From: a virus
Virus record (IMG/VR): IMGVR_UViG_3300037882_000695
Span: 1 to 55,756 of that record
Length of the DNA: 55,756 bases
Reading direction: 5' to 3' (one strand)
Shown: positions 1 to 6,849 of the stretch, piece after piece
How positions within the stretch are numbered: the stretch's first letter is position 1
How the letters are laid out: the number at the start of each line of letters is the position of its first letter
The notes under the pieces: model-generated
Databases searched by the model: none
What the model saw: only the letters and a program-made list of their open reading frames with translations
Told to the model about the DNA's origin: nothing
Position numbers and translations under genes: made by a program

Positions 1-10
1 GCTTTTTACC
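1..10. repeat. terminal 10-bp direct repeat, left copy
   Basis: The bases GCTTTTTACC at the left edge recur exactly at 55747-55756. The repeat lies between the tailspike gene and the terminase genes, where a lambda-type phage has its cos site. It could be a 10-nt cohesive end copied at both termini by fill-in, or the overlap left by a circular assembly. Both readings imply that the two window ends are adjacent in the phage DNA. Confidence 0.75.
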
Positions 11-14
11 TGCG

Positions 15-29
15 CCACCCACCCACCCA
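15..29 (-). repeat. G-triplet tract next to genome end
   Basis: On the minus strand this reads TGGGTGGGTGGGTGG: three GGG runs and one GG separated by single T residues, which is close to a G-quadruplex motif. It lies within 30 bp of the window edge, in the short noncoding stretch between the last tail gene and the first packaging gene. It may be part of the packaging (cos/pac) recognition region; this is inference from position only. Confidence 0.45.
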
Positions 30-71
30 TCTCGGAGTACCTTTGATGGGGCCACCCCTAGTCACGACTCG

Positions 72-1181
72 TCACTTCACAAACGGCACCAACGGCCGCG
101 GTATCGGCTGTGGCGTGTAAAACTGATTCCCCTTGATCGTTACCGAGTACATCCCAACGCTTGGACCTGCCGTTGTCGTGATCGAATTAACCGCCGCTTG
201 CAGATCGTAACTCGGCGCAACCCTGACAACCGGAATCGAATTACTCACCAGCCCATTGCAGCCTGTGATCCTGATACACTGCGGCACACCACCGTCGAGC
301 GTGACAATACCCGCCTCTGCATCAGCGTCCCTGCCGCAATTCGTTTGGCAGTCCGTAATAGATACCAATTGCCCACGCCACGGATTGACAAGATTCGGCC
401 CGCTGATGTGTCGCACGATTGGCAGTCCACCGTTTTCGCCGCCGTATCGCGTCGTGTCCGTGACGAATGAGCCAGCGTTGTCCACCCAATAGCATTTGGC
501 GTTGCGTCCGTCGATCTGCGGTGGACGTGGCGTCATCACACTGCCAGTAATATTGAGCATCCCGTTCGGGTACAGGCTTTTCGCCCATTTCGTCCCATCA
601 CAGATTGTCGCCCCACGAAACAACACCACCGAGTTTCTGACTTCCGTGTAATCACATCGCGTCAACAGTCCATGCCCACCATCCCAGATGCAGTGATCCA
701 GAATCAGCGACGCGCTCATATGCAGGTCGCCCGTCGTTCCCTGTGCATAGACCGCCACGTCGGACCAGCCTTGAAACGTGCAATCTTTCACAGAAAGCAT
801 TGTCAGATCGACGTCCCCGTTCGCGAACACCAATTGCCGAGACCCCCCAAGGAAGTTCATTCCACGGATTCGATTGCGATAACACCCGCTCAATACCGTT
901 GGCGATGCCGGCACGAAAGTAAACGCGTCTGCCCCCGCAGTCTCCTGAATGACGACCGAGCCTTCGCCGACGACGCACGCGAACCCATTAAACACAATCG
1001 GCGCGGTGATTCGGTACTTGCCGGATGGAAAATAGACCGTTGGTTGACCACCTTGCATTGACCCGCCGGACGGTTGATTCGCTCGCAGTCCGGTCTTTGC
1101 CATGTCGACGGCGGACTGAATCGCAGCGGTATCGTCCGCAATGCCGTCCCCGATGACGCCGAAGTCTTTTACGTCAATCAC
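72..1181 (-). CDS. tailspike-like beta-helix protein (pectate lyase superfamily)
   Basis: A 369-aa protein. Residues 1-70 carry the signature of pectate-lyase-like right-handed beta-helix domains: DFGVIGDGIADDTAAIQ, then an alpha-helical turn, then a TVYFPSGKYRI strand. Many phage tailspikes and capsular depolymerases begin this way. The rest is consistent with stacked beta turns. No catalytic residues can be assigned by eye, so enzymatic activity is unproven; it may simply bind a surface glycan. Translation starts at GTG, which overlaps the TGA of the upstream fibre gene (GTGA), so the two are coupled. It is the last gene before the genome end. Role: host surface recognition or degradation. 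Confidence 0.8.
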   Translation of the reverse strand: MIDVKDFGVIGDGIADDTAAIQSAVDMAKTGLRANQPSGGSMQGGQPTVYFPSGKYRITAPIVFNGFACVVGEGSVVIQETAGADAFTFVPASPTVLSGCYRNRIRGMNFLGGSRQLVFANGDVDLTMLSVKDCTFQGWSDVAVYAQGTTGDLHMSASLILDHCIWDGGHGLLTRCDYTEVRNSVVLFRGATICDGTKWAKSLYPNGMLNITGSVMTPRPPQIDGRNAKCYWVDNAGSFVTDTTRYGGENGGLPIVRHISGPNLVNPWRGQLVSITDCQTNCGRDADAEAGIVTLDGGVPQCIRITGCNGLVSNSIPVVRVAPSYDLQAAVNSITTTAGPSVGMYSVTIKGNQFYTPQPIPRPLVPFVK

Positions 1182-2770
1182 GACGTTGCCCCCTTGATGA
1201 TGGCGAAGTTGATTACAATCGCGCCTGTTTCCGCCGTCGATGCGTGCTGGTTGTGAACCGTTATATCGAATGACCCAGCCGCAACCGCCGTCACTGCTAC
1301 GGATGTTTCCTTATTCGTCTGGCCAGACTTAATCGTCGGGATTACGGAGTCGTTTGCCCCGACAACCGTATTCGTCACCGTGAACGTGGCGCTCGCACCA
1401 GCTGCAAGGCTTGTCGTGTTTGTGGTGATAGCTCCAGTTGGCCTCGACAATGTGACGCCAGTTGTCCGATTCGTGGCCTGCGTAACCGTCCCGCCTGCTC
1501 CGGTGCCGTAGCCGAGCGTGGCCCCTGAGCGAATCAGCCTTAAATCACCGTTTCCATACACATACACCAGAGACGTTGCCCGGTTGCGAAACTCCGCCAG
1601 TGGAACTGTTGCAGACAGATCGGTATTACCGCCGCCTGTGTTGTGACGACCAAGGAACAAAATCGCCGGATTTGTCGTTGTGTCGACGCCCTTGGTCCCG
1701 AAAAATGAGATCGGGACACCCTCGACACCAGCCTCAATGGTCCCGTTAAACGTCGGGCTGAAAAAGTTCGCGTTTGACGTTCCGTTGTCCAGCGTTAACG
1801 TCGACCCTGAATCTGACACACCAAATGTCAGTAATCTCTCTGCTGTTGATGCCTGAGCGGTGACATTTGCTGTCAATGCGCCGAATCGGTCCACTTTGAA
1901 TACCGACGCAGCAGCAGCAGTCTGAAACTCGAGGAAGTTGCCTGTCGGGCTTGTGTCTGTCGCCCTAGTCGACTTAATCGCTGTGTCACCATTGGCAAGC
2001 TGATTGATAACAGCGTTTCCTGTCAATGCCGCCGAACCGTCGAAGTTATTGCCGTAGATTGCTCGTGCCGTTGCCAGCGATGTCGCTGTTCCCGCATTGC
2101 CAGATACGCTCGTTTGGTCGCCCGTGTTCGTTCCAGAGCTTGCACCAGAACACGTCCCGCCACCGATTACGATAGTCCCGCTGGCGTCCGGTAGCGTGAA
2201 CGTGCGATTTGTTCCAGCCGTGATACTGGCACAACTGAGCGTTGCCGTTTTCGTCGCGTCTGTCCCGTCGCCAATCTTAAGCGTGCCGTAGATGTGAGCG
2301 TTCGTTTGACCGTCCGAACCGATGACGGTTTTATTCGCACCCTCTGGCACAACCGCGTAACCGATCAGGATTTGCCGGTCATGATCGCCTGCCGTGATAT
2401 CCGCACCGACGATGACATTGCTGTCCTTGGTCACGACCCCACTGACGTTGTATCCGGCAACGACGTTCTTATCGCCACTGACAAGATCGGCACAGACCGT
2501 GTTTCCGAAAAGTTGATTGAAGCCGCCGATTGTGATTCCTGTGCCGATGTGCATCCCGACAGCGACGTTGTATGTTCCGCTCGTTGTTGCCGCGAGCCCG
2601 TCGTGAGCGACCGACAAAGAGTCCGTGTCAACAGCCAGTCCGTGCGATACAAGGATTTCCTGCGAGGTCGCATCAACACGTAATGCCGCAACACCACCGA
2701 GCGTGTCCGTTGTCGCGAACTCCGCTGGCTTCCCGTTTGCCCCAGTGCATAACGGTCGTCGAGTCGTCAT
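1178..2770 (-). CDS. tail fibre protein
   Basis: A 530-aa protein rich in Gly, Ser, Thr and Ala with short beta-prone repeats. It contains the TLPDASGTI segment common in phage tail-fibre shafts (about residues 192-200). The N-terminal segment GANGKPAE recurs as GSNGKPAE in the preceding 172-aa protein, suggesting a shared attachment module. Its start overlaps the end of that gene by 4 bp and its own end overlaps the tailspike start, so these are one translational unit. The C-terminal 90 residues form an all-beta domain that may be the receptor-binding tip. The family assignment rests on composition and context, not on a recognised catalytic motif. Confidence 0.7.
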   Translation of the reverse strand: MTTRRPLCTGANGKPAEFATTDTLGGVAALRVDATSQEILVSHGLAVDTDSLSVAHDGLAATTSGTYNVAVGMHIGTGITIGGFNQLFGNTVCADLVSGDKNVVAGYNVSGVVTKDSNVIVGADITAGDHDRQILIGYAVVPEGANKTVIGSDGQTNAHIYGTLKIGDGTDATKTATLSCASITAGTNRTFTLPDASGTIVIGGGTCSGASSGTNTGDQTSVSGNAGTATSLATARAIYGNNFDGSAALTGNAVINQLANGDTAIKSTRATDTSPTGNFLEFQTAAAASVFKVDRFGALTANVTAQASTAERLLTFGVSDSGSTLTLDNGTSNANFFSPTFNGTIEAGVEGVPISFFGTKGVDTTTNPAILFLGRHNTGGGNTDLSATVPLAEFRNRATSLVYVYGNGDLRLIRSGATLGYGTGAGGTVTQATNRTTGVTLSRPTGAITTNTTSLAAGASATFTVTNTVVGANDSVIPTIKSGQTNKETSVAVTAVAAGSFDITVHNQHASTAETGAIVINFAIIKGATS

Positions 2771-3285
2771 GCGGCCCTCGTGATGAGTTCTTCGAATCCG
2801 CCTGTGTTGACGAGTTCGGTTGCTGACTTCGCGATTCCCAATGGCTGGATAATCACATTTGAGCCTGCTGACGGAACAGTAGCAGTCACTCCACCAGACG
2901 TTCCAAGAAAGTATCTCGCCGCGACCGTCAAGCCTGTAACGCCAGAGTTCGCGCCGTCTGTGTACAGCGTGCCTGATGCGCCGTTTGACACCGCCGCCAA
3001 CACGAATCCATCTGCTTGACGACCGTTGCTGTTGTCGGCCTTTCGACCCTTCAGGGTTGTACTGAGATGCAAGTTGACATAATCACCGGCTGACAGATCC
3101 TCTGACGCGGTGAACGTGATCGTTTCCGGTACAATGCCAACTGGCATCATCGTTGCATCAAGGCGACCAGTCGAATCCAGCGCCGGAATGTTACCAGCGT
3201 TGCCAGCACCGGCAGAAGTTTGTACGGCTCGTTGTTCGGCTGGCTTGCCGTTTGAGCCTGTTTTCAAATACGGATCACCAGCCAT
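2767..3285 (-). CDS. fibre/decoration-type structural protein
   Basis: A 172-aa protein starting MAGDPYLKTGSNGKPAE. The middle part (ETITFTASEDLSAGDYVNL and TVAARYFLGTSGGVT) reads like the small beta domains used in phage capsid-decoration and fibre proteins, in which a value is introduced and then modified. No signal peptide or membrane segment is seen. It shares its N-terminal motif with the following tail fibre, with which it overlaps by 4 bp, so it is most likely a fibre accessory or trimeric collar protein. Exact function is unknown. Confidence 0.6.
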   Translation of the reverse strand: MAGDPYLKTGSNGKPAEQRAVQTSAGAGNAGNIPALDSTGRLDATMMPVGIVPETITFTASEDLSAGDYVNLHLSTTLKGRKADNSNGRQADGFVLAAVSNGASGTLYTDGANSGVTGLTVAARYFLGTSGGVTATVPSAGSNVIIQPLGIAKSATELVNTGGFEELITRAA

Positions 3286-3287
3286 GT

Positions 3288-3884
3288 CTAAACCCTTTCG
3301 ATGAGTTCGCCTAATTGAATAAAAATCGTGTCACTTGATTCGACACGCGCAATTGATTGCAGCCAACCGGATGTTGGCGGTGTCTGCGTCAGCACCCCAT
3401 TTCCAACAAATATCCACGGTATAGCCGGATTCCAATTCCACGAATCATCCTGCAATGTTCCGAATGTCTGATTCGTGAACGAGTTGCCTGTAGTCGCTGA
3501 ACTGATTGAGATGCCAGCCAAAAAACCACTGTGATTCGCGTTCGCATTTGAGGCAACGACACCCGCTCCATTCACAACCGCAATCGGCTTTAGCGCCGAT
3601 ATCGTTTCTCCAGCGTCGATAATCTCCGTCGCGTCTGATGTCGCCGATGCCCCTGGTGGACCCTGTGCCGCTGCCGTAACAACCGTGATCGTGGGATTAG
3701 CCGAAACAACAACCGATTCACTCGACTCGCACGTTACATTCGACTGTGTATTCGTGGCTGTAACATCAACCTGTTCATCTGTCACCGCGACAGAAATTTC
3801 CGTAGCCGACGCCACCGCACTCACCGACGTTACTGTCAGCGTTACGGTAATCGGATCTTCGGCGACTTCTACTGTCGTTGTCAT
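3288..3884 (-). CDS. tail-associated structural protein, Thr/Val-rich
   Basis: A 198-aa protein. The first 75 residues are a low-complexity, Thr/Val/Ser-rich beta-forming region, followed by a short collagen-like GPPGAS. The C-terminal 110 residues include WNWNPAIPWIF and end in SIARVESSDTIFIQLGE, which resembles a small beta domain at the ends of other phage virion proteins. The gene fits between two fibre-cluster genes with 2-bp and zero spacing. It probably connects fibres to the tail tip; no enzymatic motif is visible. Confidence 0.6.
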   Translation of the reverse strand: MTTTVEVAEDPITVTLTVTSVSAVASATEISVAVTDEQVDVTATNTQSNVTCESSESVVVSANPTITVVTAAAQGPPGASATSDATEIIDAGETISALKPIAVVNGAGVVASNANANHSGFLAGISISSATTGNSFTNQTFGTLQDDSWNWNPAIPWIFVGNGVLTQTPPTSGWLQSIARVESSDTIFIQLGELIERV

Positions 3885-4262
3885 TTAGACCGCAACCAGA
3901 CCAGGTTCGAGCGTGATTTCGCCACCTATCCAACTTCTTTTATTGCTGGACGTGTCGATCAATTGCAGTTGATGGTAAATCGTCGTATATGCGTTGCCGT
4001 ATGTTGCGGACCCAGGAAGTTTACCAGAGACCGTTGACGTGCTGGCACCTGGCGTGATTGTCAGCAGCGTTGCACCAGATCCGCCGCGTCCCGAATCAAT
4101 CAGCGTTGCCAGTGCCGTACCTGTCAATGAATTGGTTGTGCGGACAATCAACGTGCCGCCCCATCCGGTCATGTCGAACGGAAACGTGAATAGGAACCGG
4201 ATGTCGTCACCGGACACCGCTCGACCATTCAGCGTTCCTTGATTCAGATTGAGAGTTGCCAT
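3885..4262 (-). CDS. small structural protein at the head of the fibre cluster
   Basis: A 125-aa protein (MATLNLNQGTLNG...). The ATG at 4262 is preferred over an in-frame start 13 codons upstream because the family-like beginning is MATLNLN. The sequence alternates beta strands (FDMTGWGGTLIVRTT, YHQLQLIDTSSNKRSWIGGEI), recalling the immunoglobulin-like baseplate/fibre accessory proteins of siphoviruses. It is the first gene of the fibre group; its stop abuts the next start. Function is inferred from position. Confidence 0.55.
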   Translation of the reverse strand: MATLNLNQGTLNGRAVSGDDIRFLFTFPFDMTGWGGTLIVRTTNSLTGTALATLIDSGRGGSGATLLTITPGASTSTVSGKLPGSATYGNAYTTIYHQLQLIDTSSNKRSWIGGEITLEPGLVAV

Positions 4263-4420
4263 GTACCGACACCCTTCGAATATTCCAAAACAGCCGAACA
4301 ATCAGGCGTTAAAGAATGTAGCGAAACACCTTGTCGATTTGAGCCACGCCAGCGAAGTTTTCAGTAGCGTCTCACCTCGATCACCCCCATCCCATGCGAG
4401 CCGCCCCGCTGTTGTGTGGT

Positions 4421-4765
4421 TTATTTGACTCCGCGAGAACACTTCCGAACGAATCGCTGCACCTGCATTTTTCGTAACCGTTCATGCAATTCGATGTGTT
4501 TCGAATCACTCGCAGCAACTTTCATTGCTGATGGCGGGGTGCACCCGAGCAATTCTTGATTCATCCTGACGATTGCAATGTCGGTGTTAATTTCATTCCT
4601 GAGCCTCAATGCCGCGCCGAGGTCCATCGTCAGCATCATGCGAGCCATCGGGTCTGACTCATTCGCAAACGCCGCTTCGATTTCGTCAATTAGAGCTTCA
4701 GCCGCCGCAAGATCCAGAAGGAGCTCCGCCAATTCCGCTTCCAATTCCTCACAACTAACGCTCAT
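4421..4765 (-). CDS. hypothetical coiled-coil protein
   Basis: A 114-aa, strongly acidic and helical protein. The first 35 residues are almost all Glu, Ala and Leu (EELEAELAELLLDLAAAEALI), a likely coiled coil. It overlaps the end of the preceding membrane-protein gene by 11 bp. No known domain is recognised. The position between holin-like genes and tail-fibre genes leaves both a lysis-control and a virion role open. Confidence 0.6.
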   Translation of the reverse strand: MSVSCEELEAELAELLLDLAAAEALIDEIEAAFANESDPMARMMLTMDLGAALRLRNEINTDIAIVRMNQELLGCTPPSAMKVAASDSKHIELHERLRKMQVQRFVRKCSRGVK

Positions 4766-5024
4766 TCTGCTTTTCCCTTATTTCCTCGAACCGACCTTGC
4801 CGCTGATGGAATTGAATACTTTGCGTGATGTTTGCACGAGTCGACCTGAGAGACTCCATTACCTCGCGATGCCGCTCCGCTGCATACTGCCTGTCAGCCC
4901 TGTCTTGCAAAATCATGTACACCAGCGTCATCGCCCACACCAGCAGCATAAACCACTCGATACGCATCATTGCCACGAGAGCACTGACGAGCGATTCACG
5001 TTGGGATGGGATGGGAGTCGTCAT
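4755..5024 (-). CDS. single-pass membrane protein with coiled-coil tail (lysis region)
   Basis: An 89-aa protein with a transmembrane helix at about residues 22-40 (IEWFMLLVWAMTLVYMIL), followed by a charged helical tail rich in Arg, Glu and Gln. This layout (short cytoplasmic N-terminus, one membrane span, long charged helix) resembles spanin- or XhlA-like lysis accessory proteins. It is one of three consecutive small membrane proteins and overlaps both neighbours. The lysis role is an inference from architecture and position. Confidence 0.6.
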   Translation of the reverse strand: MTTPIPSQRESLVSALVAMMRIEWFMLLVWAMTLVYMILQDRADRQYAAERHREVMESLRSTRANITQSIQFHQRQGRFEEIREKQNER

Positions 5025-5331
5025 CGATAAACTTTCCTGTTATCGCCACGGCCAACTTGTCGATCTTTCGATGTGTCCCGCGAACCTCATGCCCTAAGCT
5101 GTCCACCGACTTCGACACGCCATTCAGCCCATCGACTAATCCGTGAGTGACCTCCCGATGCAACTGCCGATCCTTTTCGGATTCCGCTGCTGACGTGTCC
5201 ATCAGTTTCGTGATGTGAGCACTGAAAATCCTCGACAGAAGCCAGAACGTCAGGAAAATCCCGCCCATGCCAAACGCAATAAGCTGCAATTGAGTGTCTG
5301 GCAAATCCGACGCCTTCGGGAGCACTTCCAT
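4996..5331 (-). CDS. membrane protein with coiled coil, holin-like region
   Basis: A 111-aa protein. The ATG at 5331 overlaps the TAA of the upstream gene (TAATG), which decides the start over an in-frame codon 19 residues upstream. One membrane span lies near the N-terminus (LIAFGMGGIFLTFWLLSRIF), followed by an amphipathic helical region (DGLNGVSKSVDSLGHEVRGTHRKIDKL). This resembles haemolysin XhlA-type proteins that assist holins. Translationally coupled to the preceding two-span protein. Confidence 0.6.
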   Translation of the reverse strand: MEVLPKASDLPDTQLQLIAFGMGGIFLTFWLLSRIFSAHITKLMDTSAAESEKDRQLHREVTHGLVDGLNGVSKSVDSLGHEVRGTHRKIDKLAVAITGKFIDDDSHPIPT

Positions 5332-5537
5332 TATTTGGGCTCTCCACCAGGCGGATTCATCTTGATGAGCACAGTGAACGTCGTCCACAGACCGGCGAAC
5401 GTGTATACCGCCTTTTTGACATCAACCTGATTAAACTCGTTCTGGTACGATGTCGCATCCACGAAAAACAGCGCGATAGCAAACACCGCCGCGAGCACGA
5501 CAGCGAGCAGATATTTCAGCAGGTCCATTTTGTCCAT
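5331..5537 (-). CDS. putative holin (two membrane spans)
   Basis: A 68-aa protein starting MDKMDLLKYLL; the ATG at 5537 follows a GGAG 8 bases upstream, so it is preferred over in-frame starts further up. Two hydrophobic segments (about residues 6-26, and a weaker one at 43-58) are separated by a short polar loop, with a polar Pro/Gly C-terminus. Size, topology and neighbouring membrane genes fit a holin that permeabilises the inner membrane at lysis. Its stop overlaps the next start (TAATG). Confidence 0.55.
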   Translation of the reverse strand: MDKMDLLKYLLAVVLAAVFAIALFFVDATSYQNEFNQVDVKKAVYTFAGLWTTFTVLIKMNPPGGEPK

Positions 5538-5550
5538 CAATCGCACTCCG

Positions 5551-5877
5551 TTACCGTGTGTAAACTGGTGGTGACACGTCCGGTGAATTATCATCAAACA
5601 ACTCAGTAATCACCAGTTCGATAGAATCCCGAACACTGACGTTTGATTCCCTTGCCCTATGCAAAATCAATTGCACTTCCGCCGAACGAATCCGCTCCAA
5701 CAGTGCTCTTTTCAACCCATCGAACTCAACTGCGCTTCCGATATCATTTGATCGAAACGAACGACACAACTCAGTCCACTTGCGATATGATGCCATTCGT
5801 TTCTCCGCACCGTAAAACAATCTCTCCGCGATTGTCCGCAGTCGTCGCCAGATGTCAACATTGGTTCGGCTGGTCAC
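5551..5877 (-). CDS. hypothetical protein
   Basis: A 108-aa, mostly helical, Arg-rich protein (KWTELCRSFRSNDIGSAVEF, ALLERIRSAEVQLILHRARES) with an acidic C-terminal part. The start codon is GTG. No domain is recognised. It sits just upstream of the putative holin with 13 bp between them. It is less certain than its neighbours because the region immediately upstream (5920-6153) is itself unusual. Confidence 0.5.
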   Translation of the reverse strand: MTSRTNVDIWRRLRTIAERLFYGAEKRMASYRKWTELCRSFRSNDIGSAVEFDGLKRALLERIRSAEVQLILHRARESNVSVRDSIELVITELFDDNSPDVSPPVYTR

Positions 5878-5919
5878 TCGGTTTTGCTGGATGTTCGCGG
5901 CATAGATGGTTTCGGCGAG

Positions 5920-6153
5920 TTATTCTTCGTCTTCATCTTCCGTGGTAAATAGGTTTTCAACACGACGGATGATGTGTTCAGGAATTGTCTGCTCTCGCAT
6001 CCTCGCGTCCCACCCGTCATCTGGACGGTTCCCACATCCATGCTTTTCTCCAACGGTAAACAATGGAGGATCACTGTAAACCCTGCCATGAGATGTTTCG
6101 ATGAATGGCCATATCTGGAAAGCAGCGCCTCGAAATTTGTCGCGGACGCATTC
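5920..6153 (-). other. in-frame open extension after TGA of the thioredoxin-like gene
   Basis: Directly after the TGA at 6154-6156 the same frame stays open for 77 codons and ends with TAA at 5920-5922. The peptide looks like real coding sequence: ECVRDKFRGAAFQIWPFIE near the start, TIPEHIIRRVENLF and an acidic TTEDEDEE tail at the end. It contains no ATG or GTG start for a separate protein, only a weak internal TTG. The overlapping frame 5874-6191 gives a less protein-like sequence. Possibilities: TGA readthrough, a recent nonsense mutation splitting a longer gene, or a non-standard start. Confidence 0.5.
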
Positions 6154-6849
6154 TCACTCCACCTTTGCCTGAGCCCCAACGAATTCGCCATCGGCCATCT
6201 TGACCACGAAAAACGGGTAAACGAATCGCCCGCTGTTGTTCAGTCGTACCAGTTCGTTCCATGTCGCCACGTCAATTTCACTGTCGGCAGGTCGCGTCTT
6301 GTCCATGTAGCAATAGACGTATTTCAGTTCGGCAGTTCCATCGCCGTGCTTTTGCTTGAACAGGCGGCACGGGTAGCACGTTGTTGAACCGACGACATAC
6401 ACCGTCTTTTGAGAAACCGGCGCTCGAACGACCTGCTGGAGTGAGGCAGCAGGAGAGGTTGTCGAACGAGCGCCGGGCGCGGCGGTTCTGTTGATTACGT
6501 ACTGTTCGCGGCCACACTTCGGGCAGTTGTGACTCACTGGGCCTTTTTGCGGATCGTGCCACCATTCGTGGTTGCAGCGTGGATTTGAGCACAGGTGCGA
6601 ATGCAGGTCTGATTGTTCTGGCTTGGATGATGGCTTCGATGGTGCTGATGGTTCAGAGATCAACGGGGCGCGAGGAATCGGGGCGCGGGGTCGGTCGTCT
6701 GCAAAGCACTGGGCGACACGAATACCGAGTAATACCCCTATCACCGCCAGTGACCACCAAATAGCTTTTGCGAAACGATGGTATCGCTCAAGCGCGGCGA
6801 GTCCGCGACGATCTTCGTCGAGCAATCTATCTCGCAACAGGTCGCTCAT
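6154..6849 (-). CDS. membrane-anchored zinc-ribbon / thioredoxin-like protein
   Basis: A 231-aa protein. The ATG at 6849 overlaps the stop of the upstream protease gene (ATGA). After a charged N-terminus, one membrane span lies at about residues 28-48 (AIWWSLAVIGVLLGIRVAQCF), then a Pro/Ser-rich linker. A zinc ribbon follows: CSNPRCNHEWW and CPKC. The C-terminal ~85 residues look like a glutaredoxin/thioredoxin fold, with strand VYVVGSTT, the redox motif CYPC, and FVYPFFVVKMADG as the cis-Pro region. Residues after the span would face one side of the membrane. Adjacent to a Cys protease and holin-like genes, it may break disulfides during lysis or mature the protease. The frame continues past its TGA (see 5920-6153). 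Confidence 0.65.
   Translation of the reverse strand: MSDLLRDRLLDEDRRGLAALERYHRFAKAIWWSLAVIGVLLGIRVAQCFADDRPRAPIPRAPLISEPSAPSKPSSKPEQSDLHSHLCSNPRCNHEWWHDPQKGPVSHNCPKCGREQYVINRTAAPGARSTTSPAASLQQVVRAPVSQKTVYVVGSTTCYPCRLFKQKHGDGTAELKYVYCYMDKTRPADSEIDVATWNELVRLNNSGRFVYPFFVVKMADGEFVGAQAKVE

Noticed and set aside
5874-6191. Minus-strand ORF of 105 codons overlapping the in-frame extension
   Set aside because: Less protein-like than the frame that continues the thioredoxin-like gene; kept only as a remote alternative.
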